The notes under the pieces: model-generated
The model's input: the letters and a program-made list of their open reading frames with translations, nothing else
What the model was told of the DNA's origin: nothing
Databases searched by the model: none
Program-made: the position numbers and the translations under genes
DNA from: Gammaproteobacteria bacterium
Lineage (GTDB): Bacteria > Pseudomonadota > Gammaproteobacteria > Pseudomonadales > Azotimanducaceae
Assembly (NCBI GenBank): GCA_027297435.1
Contig: JAPUIA010000087.1
Location: 1 to 64,000, forward strand
DNA length: 64,000 nucleotides
Reading direction: 5' to 3'
Shown here: in pieces, positions 45,524 to 54,032 of the stretch
Layout: every line of letters starts with the position of its first letter
How positions within the stretch are numbered: position 1 is the stretch's first letter

Positions 45524-48187
45524 ATGTCGATGCAAGCCGACGAGCCGAGCACTAGCGACGATTGGCCGCAAGAAGAACAGGAGTGGATGGACGCCTTGGA
45601 CGACGTGCTTGCCAACCGCGGCGAGAGCGACACCAAGGGGCTGCTGTTGAAGCTGCAACAGCATCTGAGCCGGCAGGGTTTGGTGATCGCCGAAGCCGCG
45701 CTCAATACGGCCTACAAAAATACCATCGAGCTTGAAGATCAGCCTGCCTACCCGGGGGAAATAGAGCTCGAGACGCGGATCGCCAACATCATCCGCTGGA
45801 ATGCCGTGGCCATGGTGTCGCAGGCGTTCGATAGCGGTTCCGGAGTAGGCGGTCATATCGCCACCTATCTTTCTGCCGCAACCATGATGGAGGTCGGATT
45901 CAATCATGTTTTCCGGGCATCCGTTGATGGTAGCGGCGACCAAGTTCACTTTCAGGCGCACACCTCGCCGGGCGTGTATGCCCGTGCGTATCTGGAAGGA
46001 CGATTATCGAGCGAGCAGTTGAAGAACTTCCGCCGCGAGTTGGCCCCGGGCGGTGGCTTGCCGTCGTATCCGCATCCGCGAAGGTTGCCGTGGTTCTGGG
46101 AAATGCCGACGGCGAGCATGGGGTTGTCGACACCCTGCGCCATCTACCAGGCACGGTTTGCCAAGTACCTCGAAAGTCGCGGCCTCAAGGCTGAAAGCCG
46201 CGGAAAGATTTGGAGCTTCATTGGCGACGGTGAATCGGACGAACCGGAAGTGCTCGGTACCATCAACATTGCCAGCCGTGAAGGGTTGGACAATCTGGTG
46301 CTGGTGGTGAACTGCAACCTGCAGCGACTCGACGGGCCCGTGCGCGGCAACGGCAAGATCATCCAAGAGCTAGAGCGCACGTTTCGAGGAGCTGACTGGC
46401 ACGTGATCAAAGTGATATGGGGTAGTGGTTGGGACCCGATACTCGCCCGCGATGTCAACGGGGTTCTACAAGAACGGATGGAACAGGCGGTCGACGGAGA
46501 TTATCAAATGTACACCGTCTCGCCCGGAGATGCGGTCCGCGAACATTGGGTGGAGCACACGCCTGAACTTCGTGAGTTGATGAAGACGCTGACCGATGAA
46601 GAGGTTCGGTCCATCAAGCGTGGCGGTCAAGATCACCAGAAAATCTATGCGGCGTTCCGGCAAGCGGCCGATTTGCGCGGCAAACCTTGCGTCATCCTGC
46701 TCAAAACGGTGAAAGGCGACGGGTTGGGTCCCGGGACCGAGGGCAGCAACACGGTCCATCAAAAAAAGCACCTAAGCCCGGATGAACGCAGAGAGCTCGC
46801 CAAGCGTTTGGATATACCGCTTGACGATGCAAGCGTCGTCGCGGCCGAGTTTTACAAACCCGATGAGGGCTCGCAAGAATTGCGCTACCTGAAACAACGG
46901 CGCGAGGCGCTTGGGGGCTACTTGCCTTGCCGCGCGGTGCGTTGCGAGCGTATCGCGCCCCCACCAATTGAACTCTTCGATGCGATGTTGAAAGGCACAA
47001 CCCGAGAAGTCTCTACCACGATGGTTGTGGTGCGTATGTTGTCTCGTTTGTTACGTGACGAGGCGTTAGGCAAGTACGTGGTTCCCATCGTTCCGGATGA
47101 AGCCCGCACGTTCGGTATGGACGGATTGTTCCCCCAAGCGGGGATTTACTCATCCGCCGGCCAGCAATATCAACCCGTGGACGCGGGCACTATTGCCCCT
47201 TACCGCGAGTCGAAAGACGGCCAGATTCTGCAGGAAGGCATTTGCGAGACCGGTGCGATGGCGTCCTTCTTGGCGGCCGGAACGGCATATGCCACGCATG
47301 GCTTGCCGATGATCCCGTTTTACATCTTCTACTCGATGTTCGGCTTTCAGCGGGTTGGCGACATGATCTGGGCTTGCGGCGACATGCTGTGCAAAGGCTT
47401 TCTGCTGGGCGGTACGTCTGGACGCACGACGCTCAATGGGGAGGGCTTGCAGCATCAAGACGGCCATTCGCAATTGGTCGCTAGCACTATTCCGAACCTC
47501 AAAAGCTACGATCCAGCGTTCGCCTACGAGATCGCGTTGATCGTCCGGGACGGCATTCGTGCGATGTATCAGGATCAGGAAGACGTTTTCTACTACCTGA
47601 CCCTGACCAATCAAAATCATGTCATGCCGCCCTTACCCGATGGGGTCGACGAGGGTGTGCTCAAAGGCATGTATTGCTATGACCGCCAACCGGATGCGGA
47701 GGTGAACCTTTTCGGTAGCGGTGCGGTCATGGTCGAAGTGCTGCGAGCCCGGCAGTTGTTGGAGGAACTCGACCTGGGTTGCAACGTCTGGAGCGTGACC
47801 AGCTACAACGCGTTGGCGCGTGAAGCACTCGCGGTCGAACGGCAGCAGATGATGGGTGTGGGCAGTCACGACGAGCTGCCCTACGTCCAGACGCTGCTCG
47901 CCAAGGAGTCGGGCGTATTCGTCGCTGCATCGGACTACATGAAGGCCCTACCTAGGATGATTGCGCCGTGGATACCGGGTCCCTACACCGTACTCGGCAC
48001 CGATGGTTTTGGGTTGTCTGAATCCCGCGAGCGTTTGCGCGATCATTTCGAGGTGTCGGGGGAGTGGATCGCGTTCGCGGCGTTGTCGACCCAGGCGCAA
48101 AGCAACCGATTGCCGCGGCGGGTGGCCATCGACTTCGCGCGAGCTCACGGACTCGATCTCGAAAAAGCCGATCCAGCGACCTGGTAG
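45524..48187 (+). CDS. aceE: Pyruvate dehydrogenase E1 component (homodimeric type)
   Basis: Thiamine-diphosphate enzyme decarboxylating pyruvate and acetylating the E2 lipoyl group. The ATG at 45524 gives 887 aa, the same as the E. coli enzyme. The ThDP motif GDGESDEPEVLG...NLVLVVNCNLQRLDGPVRG is intact, and HLSPDERRELAKRL and GRTTLNGEGLQHQDGHS are characteristic. The frame opens at 45251 inside repeat B, which is not AceE-like. No aceF or lpd follows. The neighbours are a BlaI module. Confidence 0.96.
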   Translation: MSMQADEPSTSDDWPQEEQEWMDALDDVLANRGESDTKGLLLKLQQHLSRQGLVIAEAALNTAYKNTIELEDQPAYPGEIELETRIANIIRWNAVAMVSQAFDSGSGVGGHIATYLSAATMMEVGFNHVFRASVDGSGDQVHFQAHTSPGVYARAYLEGRLSSEQLKNFRRELAPGGGLPSYPHPRRLPWFWEMPTASMGLSTPCAIYQARFAKYLESRGLKAESRGKIWSFIGDGESDEPEVLGTINIASREGLDNLVLVVNCNLQRLDGPVRGNGKIIQELERTFRGADWHVIKVIWGSGWDPILARDVNGVLQERMEQAVDGDYQMYTVSPGDAVREHWVEHTPELRELMKTLTDEEVRSIKRGGQDHQKIYAAFRQAADLRGKPCVILLKTVKGDGLGPGTEGSNTVHQKKHLSPDERRELAKRLDIPLDDASVVAAEFYKPDEGSQELRYLKQRREALGGYLPCRAVRCERIAPPPIELFDAMLKGTTREVSTTMVVVRMLSRLLRDEALGKYVVPIVPDEARTFGMDGLFPQAGIYSSAGQQYQPVDAGTIAPYRESKDGQILQEGICETGAMASFLAAGTAYATHGLPMIPFYIFYSMFGFQRVGDMIWACGDMLCKGFLLGGTSGRTTLNGEGLQHQDGHSQLVASTIPNLKSYDPAFAYEIALIVRDGIRAMYQDQEDVFYYLTLTNQNHVMPPLPDGVDEGVLKGMYCYDRQPDAEVNLFGSGAVMVEVLRARQLLEELDLGCNVWSVTSYNALAREALAVERQQMMGVGSHDELPYVQTLLAKESGVFVAASDYMKALPRMIAPWIPGPYTVLGTDGFGLSESRERLRDHFEVSGEWIAFAALSTQAQSNRLPRRVAIDFARAHGLDLEKADPATW

Positions 48188-48230
48188 ATCCAAATACTCT
48201 AAGAAAGAGCTTTTCTTTTGGGGCGCAAGT

Positions 48231-48266
48231 GCTAAATAATTAGCATATACCTGCTAAAAAAATAGC
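48231..48266. promoter_or_regulatory. Paired operator palindromes upstream of the BlaI-type repressor
   Basis: GCTAAATAATTAGC (48231-48244) is a palindrome with 5-base arms. GCTAAAAAAATAGC (48253-48266) has 4-base arms. Their starts are 22 bases apart, about two helical turns, and they end 19 bases before the repressor ATG. Both are flanked by an AGTGCTA word in opposite orientation. This arrangement is typical of BlaI/MecI dimers repressing their own operon. Confidence 0.7.
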
Positions 48267-48285
48267 ACTAGCTTGGGAACCGGGC

Positions 48286-48672
48286 ATGGTACATCAGGAT
48301 CATATCCACCTTTCAAGGCGCGAGCGCCAAATCATGGACGTTCTCTATGCGGCCGATGAAGCGTCCGTTGCGGACGTTCATGAAGCGCTGCCCGACCGGC
48401 GGAGTTATTCGACCGTCAGGGCACTGATGAAGAAGCTGCTGGACAAAGGCCATGTTCGATACCGCCAGGACGGCGCGCGTTACGTTTATCGGCCGGTCCT
48501 GGCGAAACGAGATGCCGAACGTGGCGCGATTACTCGCCTGGTAGATACGTTCTTCGATGGTTCGGCTGCCAATGCGGTCGTTGGTTTGATGGGGCGTCAA
48601 GGCGATAGGCTGACAGAAGCGGATCTCAAGCGAATCGAAAGGGAATTGGCGCGTTTGCGAGAGCGCCGGTAA
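48286..48672 (+). CDS. BlaI/MecI/CopY-family transcriptional repressor
   Basis: The 128-aa winged-helix repressor has LSRRERQIMDVLYAADEASV and the recognition helix region SYSTVRALMKKLLDKGHVRY, followed by a C-terminal dimerisation helix. It is expected to bind the two upstream palindromes and be removed when the downstream sensor peptidase is activated. Its stop overlaps the next start (TAATG). The inducing signal is unknown; beta-lactams, metals or envelope stress are possible. Confidence 0.88.
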   Translation: MVHQDHIHLSRRERQIMDVLYAADEASVADVHEALPDRRSYSTVRALMKKLLDKGHVRYRQDGARYVYRPVLAKRDAERGAITRLVDTFFDGSAANAVVGLMGRQGDRLTEADLKRIERELARLRERR

Positions 48673-50021
48673 TGGAATTTCTTACCAACGACAGCATGCT
48701 GAGCGTACGCGAAGGCGTCACCGTGATGTTGTTGACCGGCCTGCTGACGCTGGCAAGCACGACGGCCTTTCCGCGCAACGCGGCGACCCGCCAGATCTTC
48801 ATGCTGTTAGCCGTGATGGTCACCGTATTGCTCCCGTTGCTGTTGAGGTTGGGGGATGTCGGGTGGGCGTTGGCCATGCGCAATCCACCTGTACTCATCC
48901 TCGATGTGCCCTTGCCCAGGGGACTGTTGGTCGTCTGGTTATCGATAGCCGCGCTGTTGACAGGCCGACAACTCATACGACACGTGTTGGTATCTCGGCG
49001 TGTCGCTGCGTTGCCAATCATCGCGGAACGTCGCATCGCAACCCTCATGCGTCAGCTCAAAGAACGCCTCGGGGTCGATCGCGATGTCGTGGTCCGCAAA
49101 GGTCTGGCTCCCTGCTCAACGACGGTGGGTCCTGCGACGATAGTCATTCCAAGCGGTTATCGAGATTGGAGCGAGAACACGTTGAGGGCCGTACTGGCTC
49201 ACGAACTGGTACACGTTCGGCGCAAAGACGATCGATGGATGCTGTGCGTGCGGCTTGTGGTCGATGTCTATTGGTGGATGCCCTGGCTGCGCTGGTTTTA
49301 TGCAAGATATCTGGATGCCATGGAGGAGAGTTGCGACGACCGAGCCAGTCAGTTGTTTACGCACGAAGTCGGTTACCTCGATGGCGTCATCGAGGTTGCC
49401 AGGCGCTCGCTGGCTCGACCGCTGCCTGGCCTGCCGAGCTTGGATCAACATCATCTGGTTACGCGCATAGGTCGATTTGGCGCGGTGCGCGACCTGCAGC
49501 TCGACACCCCGAAACTTTACTGGTTGATGTTGGTTCTGATTTTCGTCGTCGTCCTCATCACGAGCGTGCACCCCGTGCAACTTGGCCTGCGATCGACGGC
49601 CGCTACGCCGGTGCAGGTGGCCGACCTGCCTGGCGCGCTGGATACCGATCTTGCGGTATACGGCGAGGTTTCAAGCTCGATCGCCAACCCCCCGACCCGC
49701 GGCGGCATTGCCGCCCAGCTCAGAACCGTGGGCTACGAACCGACGCCCATCTATCCGGGCAAGGCGTTACGCAAGGGCATTCAAGGTGACGTGTTGATCG
49801 AATACAGCGTCACGGCCGACGGTGGTGTGGTGCGACCCCATGTCGTGACCAGCCACCCACCCGGCGTGTTCGACGACGCTGCGGTTCAGGCGATGCACAG
49901 CACGCGCTATCCACCCATATACAAGATCAGACCCGGCCAGGTGCCGGGTTTGTACGAACCGCCCGCCGAGCAGGTCCGAATCCGCAAGCACTTTCGTTTC
50001 CGGCTTCGCAATTATCGTTAG
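48672..50021 (+). CDS. BlaR1-type M56 membrane metallopeptidase with C-terminal TonB domain
   Basis: Predicted sensor peptidase cleaving the BlaI-type repressor. The 449-aa protein has about four membrane helices and the zinc motif LAHELVHVRRKDD (HExxH) with the downstream EESCDDRAS. A further helix near 275-295 leads to a periplasmic tail. That tail is a TonB C-terminal domain (PTPIYPGKALRKGIQGDVLI, VQAMHSTRYPPIYK) rather than a penicillin-binding sensor domain. It is co-transcribed with the repressor. Confidence 0.87.
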   Translation: MEFLTNDSMLSVREGVTVMLLTGLLTLASTTAFPRNAATRQIFMLLAVMVTVLLPLLLRLGDVGWALAMRNPPVLILDVPLPRGLLVVWLSIAALLTGRQLIRHVLVSRRVAALPIIAERRIATLMRQLKERLGVDRDVVVRKGLAPCSTTVGPATIVIPSGYRDWSENTLRAVLAHELVHVRRKDDRWMLCVRLVVDVYWWMPWLRWFYARYLDAMEESCDDRASQLFTHEVGYLDGVIEVARRSLARPLPGLPSLDQHHLVTRIGRFGAVRDLQLDTPKLYWLMLVLIFVVVLITSVHPVQLGLRSTAATPVQVADLPGALDTDLAVYGEVSSSIANPPTRGGIAAQLRTVGYEPTPIYPGKALRKGIQGDVLIEYSVTADGGVVRPHVVTSHPPGVFDDAAVQAMHSTRYPPIYKIRPGQVPGLYEPPAEQVRIRKHFRFRLRNYR

Positions 50022-50051
50022 TTGGCAGTACGAGCAGAAGGAGTCGGCTCT

Positions 50052-50675
50052 ATGATTTTGTTCAACGAGGTTCGAAAACATCTGCCAAAGCACAGCGCCA
50101 CCGCGGGATTGGCTTTCGCGGTAACCGCGGCTCTCGTGTTGCTGATGCAGCACCTGATCCAGGCGGACGACGATGGGATCAACGACTCACCGAGAGGTAG
50201 GGTCCTGTCCTTCGAGGCGGTGCTGGAGGATGAACCGGTCAAGCCGGAACCGCCGCGACCGGTTCCGCCTGAGCCACCACCGCCCGAGCCGGAAGTGCAC
50301 TTCGAGGTAACCTTTGACCGTGGCGACGGTCGGCTGGAGGTCGGGATTCCCGTACCAACCAACGAAATTCTCGATCCAACGATTCCGCAGGGTGTGCCTG
50401 ACGGCGAGCTGCTGCCGATCGTCAAGGTCAGCCCCCAGTATCCGGAACGAGCCCGGCAGAGGGGCATCGAGGGCTACGTGCTGATCCAGTTTACCGTCGA
50501 TGAGCTTGGTCGGGTCGTGGATCCCATGATCATTGAAGCTGAGCCGGTGGGTGTCTTCGACCGATCGGCTATGGAAGCCGTGCGACGCTTTAAATACCGC
50601 CCAAAGGTTTTGCACGGTCAGCCCGTGGTCGTGACCGGGGTGAAGCACCGGCTCAGCTTCGAGCTTTCGTCGTAG
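50052..50675 (+). CDS. TonB-family energy transducer
   Basis: The 207-aa protein has an N-terminal membrane helix (ATAGLAFAVTAALVLLMQHL), a proline-rich periplasmic spacer (VKPEPPRPVPPEPPPPEPEV) and a C-terminal TonB domain (VSPQYPERARQRGIEGYVLI, AMEAVRRFKYRP). The ATG at 50052 has AAGGAG 8 bases upstream. No exbB or exbD is nearby. It follows the TonB-domain peptidase by about 30 bases, so it is likely in the same operon. Confidence 0.88.
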   Translation: MILFNEVRKHLPKHSATAGLAFAVTAALVLLMQHLIQADDDGINDSPRGRVLSFEAVLEDEPVKPEPPRPVPPEPPPPEPEVHFEVTFDRGDGRLEVGIPVPTNEILDPTIPQGVPDGELLPIVKVSPQYPERARQRGIEGYVLIQFTVDELGRVVDPMIIEAEPVGVFDRSAMEAVRRFKYRPKVLHGQPVVVTGVKHRLSFELSS

Positions 50676-50721
50676 ATGTCCCCTCTTCTCTGATCCCAGA
50701 CAAGAAATCTACGAGCGGTTA

Positions 50722-50750
50722 GCCGGTGCTTTCGGGCACCGGCCTTTTTC
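50722..50750 (+). terminator. Rho-independent terminator after the TonB gene
   Basis: GCCGGTGC (50722-50729) pairs with GCACCGGC (50736-50743) around a 6-base loop, followed by CTTTTTC. It is a strong GC stem with a T-run, 46 bases after the stop codon, closing the BlaI-peptidase-TonB operon. Confidence 0.92.
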
Positions 50751-50893
50751 TCTGACGCCGGTTTGACGCGGCCCCGCACGTTTTCGAACGGGCTTGAAAA
50801 CCCGGCACGTCTGCGTTCTAGCGGCGACGTACGACGCTATTGCTATCTCTGACGTGAGAAGTAGTTAACGAAAAGCACCGCCACCACTCGTCA

Positions 50894-50920
50894 CAATGTG
50901 GTAGGCGAATCGGCACATTG
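50894..50920. promoter_or_regulatory. Inverted repeat just upstream of the OmpA/BON gene
   Basis: CAATGTG (50894-50900) and CACATTG (50914-50920) are perfect inverted arms with a 13-base spacer, ending 6 bases before the ATG. The same words with the same spacer, but in the opposite arrangement, occur upstream of dsbA. A role in translation or as a protein site is possible but unproven. Confidence 0.3.
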
Positions 50921-50926
50921 CAATAA

Positions 50927-51595
50927 ATGGATTTTCGTTTCTCCCAATTCGAGATTCTGACCGGCGCAGGAGCATTGTTCCTGTGTCTGTTCTTCGTGGC
51001 CGTCTTTAGTGAAGCCAGTGCCATAGAAGAGGAGCTAGGCAGCGCCGTCAAAGCTGCGGTAGGCAAAAAGCACCTGTTTTGGGCCAGCGTCGAGCCCCAC
51101 GGGCAAACCATCGTGTTGACGGGTGCGGCCCCGGACTATTACGCCAAGCAGCAAGCGGGTGCGATCGCTGCGTCCGTGAACGGTGTGACCGCCGTGGACA
51201 ACCAGATTGCGATCATCGGCGAGGCCGGCACGTGTCAGAAGCAACTCGACGGGTATCTCGCGAGCGAGGAAGTGACTTTCAAGAAGGGGCGCGCCGATCT
51301 CAGCGAATCCAGTTTTGCGCTGCTCACCATGCTCGCGAGCTTGGTGCGCAATTGCGACACGCGGCTCGAGATTGCGGCGCATACGGATGCCATGGGCGAC
51401 GCCCGGGTCAACTTGAAGCTCAGCCAGCGGCGCGCGGCCGCGGTGGTCAAGTACCTCGTGCAACGCGGCGTCGATCCGCAACGACTGGATGCCAAAGGCT
51501 ACGGTGAGTCGCAACCCGTTGCGGACAACGAATCGGAAGCCGGTCGTTCGAAGAATCGACGTGTCGAGTTCCGGGTCATAGGAGAAACGACGTGA
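50927..51595 (+). CDS. BON and OmpA-like domain envelope protein
   Basis: 222-aa protein. An N-terminal membrane segment (LTGAGALFLCLFFVAVFSEA) is followed by a BON-type lipid-binding domain at about 45-100 (GQTIVLTGAAPDYYAKQQAG, GVTAVDNQI). A C-terminal OmpA peptidoglycan-binding domain has EIAAHTDAMGDARVNLKLSQ and KGYGESQPVADN...RSKNRRVEF. It probably tethers inner membrane or periplasmic components to the cell wall. It is coupled to the next gene by a GTGA overlap. Confidence 0.88.
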   Translation: MDFRFSQFEILTGAGALFLCLFFVAVFSEASAIEEELGSAVKAAVGKKHLFWASVEPHGQTIVLTGAAPDYYAKQQAGAIAASVNGVTAVDNQIAIIGEAGTCQKQLDGYLASEEVTFKKGRADLSESSFALLTMLASLVRNCDTRLEIAAHTDAMGDARVNLKLSQRRAAAVVKYLVQRGVDPQRLDAKGYGESQPVADNESEAGRSKNRRVEFRVIGETT

Positions 51596-52365
51596 TCTTT
51601 CTGGTTTTGAAGATGTTTGTTTACTTGTTAGTCGCACTAGCTGCGGGCGGGGCCGCCGGTTGGTTGCTCAGAAACCTAGCCGCGTCTAAACGCGAAGAGG
51701 ACATGCAGCGAGTGGTCAATGAAACCAAGTCACGAGTGCCGCAATTCGAATCGCTCATGCGGGGTCGCGACGATCAGATCAAGAAGCTCAAGTACGAGAT
51801 CGAAGCTAAGCAGAAAGAGCTGGGCGAGACCCACCAATCACTACGCGATGCCGAACACGAAGCGCGTGAGAACAGTCGTGAACTCAAGACCCTGCAACAT
51901 CGCCACCAAGCCCTGGCGAGCGGATCGGGCGAAGGTGCGTTAATCGATGGCGCAATCATGGGTGACAGCGAAGCCGTCGACTATGCTCAGAGTAGCGGTG
52001 AGGGTGAGGCACCGGTGGCCGAACTGCACCAAGAGATCGCTCGGCTGAAGTCCGAACTCGAGTCGGCAAAGCTCGAAATATTGCAGCTAGATGCCATGCA
52101 AGGCACACCACAGGCTGCGTCGGGCGAGTCGGTAGAAGCCGACGAGAACCTGCGGCGCGAGACGCTGGAACTCCAAGCGCGGCTCAAACAGAAGGCCGAG
52201 GAACACAACGCGACTTGCAAAGCGCTCGACAAAGAACGCGGCAAGGTCGTCGAACTGGAACGGGAACGCGAGCTGCAGAACAAATCCCTCCAGGTTCTGC
52301 ATCAACAACTCGAGATAGAACGCGAACGCATGATGGATGACTCGGGGGGTCACGCAATCCACTAG
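51592..52365 (+). CDS. Membrane-anchored coiled-coil protein of unknown function
   Basis: 257-aa protein starting with one hydrophobic helix (MFVYLLVALAAGGAAGWLL), then mostly charged, heptad-rich sequence predicted to form two coiled coils (about 35-105 and 140-250), separated by a Gly/Ser-rich linker. No enzymatic motif is seen. The start codon overlaps the OmpA/BON stop, so the two proteins are probably made together and may act as a scaffold pair. I do not recognise a named family. Confidence 0.7.
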   Translation: MIFLVLKMFVYLLVALAAGGAAGWLLRNLAASKREEDMQRVVNETKSRVPQFESLMRGRDDQIKKLKYEIEAKQKELGETHQSLRDAEHEARENSRELKTLQHRHQALASGSGEGALIDGAIMGDSEAVDYAQSSGEGEAPVAELHQEIARLKSELESAKLEILQLDAMQGTPQAASGESVEADENLRRETLELQARLKQKAEEHNATCKALDKERGKVVELERERELQNKSLQVLHQQLEIERERMMDDSGGHAIH

Positions 52366-52370
52366 CAGCG

Positions 52371-52574
52371 CTAGAGTCGACCGTTCGCTTCTGCCTCCTC
52401 GAGAATTAACGTCAGCAGCGCCGTCGCGGTACGCTTTTCGTCCTCCGCTAGCTCCGAGCTTTTGGAGCTGATACCCGGAATGCGCGCGATCATCAGACTA
52501 CCCGAAACCGAATAGACGCCCGAGTATCTTTTACCTTTGAATTCGATCGGTAGTTGCGTGGGCGGCGTCGCCAT
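52371..52574 (-). CDS. Small conserved-looking protein of unknown function
   Basis: 67-aa protein from the ATG at 52574, with PIEFKGKRYSGVYSVSGSLM followed by an acidic helix EDEKRTATALLTLILEEAEA. The pattern 'I-E-F/Y-x-G-K-x-Y-x-G-x-Y-x-V-x-G' is one I associate with short uncharacterised gammaproteobacterial proteins. The open frame extends to 52673, but that part lies in repeat copy C. It converges on the coiled-coil gene. Confidence 0.6.
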   Translation of the reverse strand: MATPPTQLPIEFKGKRYSGVYSVSGSLMIARIPGISSKSSELAEDEKRTATALLTLILEEAEANGRL

Positions 52575-52613
52575 GGTCGCCTTTGAGATGCGAGTTGGAA
52601 ACCAACGATAGCA

Positions 52614-52734
52614 CGCCTGGCTCAAACGTCGTTTGAGCAGTGTTGCTTGCAAGTCGGCCGCCGCAATTTCCACGCTGGTAATTCTACGCGAAGTATAGAT
52701 GTTTCCTATGCTCGACCCCTTATCAGGGCCGACT
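52614..52734 (+). repeat. Dispersed repeat copy C (121 bp, shortest)
   Basis: Runs from CGCCTGGCTCAAACG to CAGGGCCGACT. Its 5' hairpin CTCAAAC/GTTTGAG (52621-52637) is a perfect 7-bp stem. The 3' block (52661-52734) matches copy A with, by eye, about eight substitutions and one indel over 75 bases. It lacks the middle GC-rich hairpin of A and B. It lies between the small protein gene and the MFS gene, 7 bases from the latter's stop. Confidence 0.8.
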
Positions 52735-52740
52735 ATTCAT

Positions 52741-53985
52741 TTACCCACCCGGAGCTTCCGCCAAACGCCGGCCGTCTAGGCGACGAATGCTCTTCTGGCC
52801 GACGATGAACAACAGAAACGCGAGATATATGCCGTTACCGGCGAGTACCGCGATGCTCGCCCCGGTGGTTTCCGCCAAGGTGCCGAGGAACAGCCCGCCA
52901 AGCGGTATCAGGCTGAAGCCGATCGTGTGGATGCCCATGACACGGCCGCGCATCCGGTCAGGCACCGACAGCTGCATAACGGTCATCGAGGTAACGATGT
53001 AGACCGACGCAAACAAGGCCGTCAAAAACGCCAGCGCAAGGGTTGGCAGGTACCAACCTGCATGTGCCGCCCATGCGAACAACATCATTGTCAAGATCGC
53101 CATGGCGGCACCCCCGAGCATCACTCTGCCCAACTTCTCGAACTTTTCCATACCACCGACGAGCAGTGTGCCGATCACGGAGCCGATGCCACCGGCGGAA
53201 AGCAGGTAGCCAAAACCGGTTTCTCCCGTGCCGAGCATGTCGGCGAACACGGGCATGATCTGCGATACCGAGCTGGAGAAGAACATGCCGAAGAAGGTCA
53301 ACGCCATCAACCAGCGAAACAGATGGGTCGACCAGATGAAGCGCAAGCCCTCCTGCATCTGTTGCAGGGGCGAGCTGTCGCTGGTCTCGACGACTTTGAC
53401 GTGAATGCCGGTCATGGCCCAGAACATCACGAAAAAGCCGATGGATCCGAGCGCAAAAAGCGTCCAGGTGTCCCAGTAGAGGATGATCAACCCGCCTAAC
53501 GCGGGAATGGCCATGCGTGTCGACTGCCAAATGAACGAGTTCAAGGCGACCGCACTCATGAATGCGCGGCGATCGATGAGGTGGGTGTAGATCGACACGC
53601 GGGTTGGCCAGTCGAGACCGCTCACTAGCGAAACGAGTGCCGCTACCGTGAGCACCTGCCAGACCCGCACGGCGCCTGTAAAGTCGAGCCAGGCCAAACT
53701 GGCCAGCAGTAGGGCGATGACCAAGGACGTGCTCATCAAGATGATGCGTTTATCGAACCGATCGGCGACCACCCCGCCAATCAGGGTCATCAGGATATTC
53801 GGTACGGCCGCGGCCGCTCCTAACACGCCGAGCTGCAAAGCCGATCCTGTGAGTTCGAAGATCAGCCAACCCTGCCCGAGCGTGATCAGTTGCGTGGCCC
53901 CCACCGAGGCGAACGAGGCGAACCAGAAGCGCCGGTACTTGGGAAAGCCCAACGCCGGATAGCGCTGGAGAATCGAATTGGCCAT
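52741..53985 (-). CDS. Major facilitator superfamily exporter
   Basis: 414-aa inner-membrane protein with about 12 predicted helices. The loop 2-3 signature is VVADRFDKRIIL, and a related sequence (VPDRMRGRVMGIHTIG) lies in the second half. It resembles the EntS-like drug/siderophore efflux group (MFS_3 type). The substrate is unknown. It is divergent from a phosphodiesterase gene, with about 47 bases between starts, so the two may share a control region. Confidence 0.88.
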   Translation of the reverse strand: MANSILQRYPALGFPKYRRFWFASFASVGATQLITLGQGWLIFELTGSALQLGVLGAAAAVPNILMTLIGGVVADRFDKRIILMSTSLVIALLLASLAWLDFTGAVRVWQVLTVAALVSLVSGLDWPTRVSIYTHLIDRRAFMSAVALNSFIWQSTRMAIPALGGLIILYWDTWTLFALGSIGFFVMFWAMTGIHVKVVETSDSSPLQQMQEGLRFIWSTHLFRWLMALTFFGMFFSSSVSQIMPVFADMLGTGETGFGYLLSAGGIGSVIGTLLVGGMEKFEKLGRVMLGGAAMAILTMMLFAWAAHAGWYLPTLALAFLTALFASVYIVTSMTVMQLSVPDRMRGRVMGIHTIGFSLIPLGGLFLGTLAETTGASIAVLAGNGIYLAFLLFIVGQKSIRRLDGRRLAEAPGG

Positions 53986-54032
53986 CCTTGGTAGTATGCA
54001 GGGTTCTCTCGGGCTGTCATCGCGGGGGAACG

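Noticed and set aside
48200-48220. AAGAAA/TTTCTT inverted repeat after aceE as a terminator
   Set aside because: The stem is weak and AT-only without a following T-run beyond TTTT. It may overlap the promoter of the BlaI operon.
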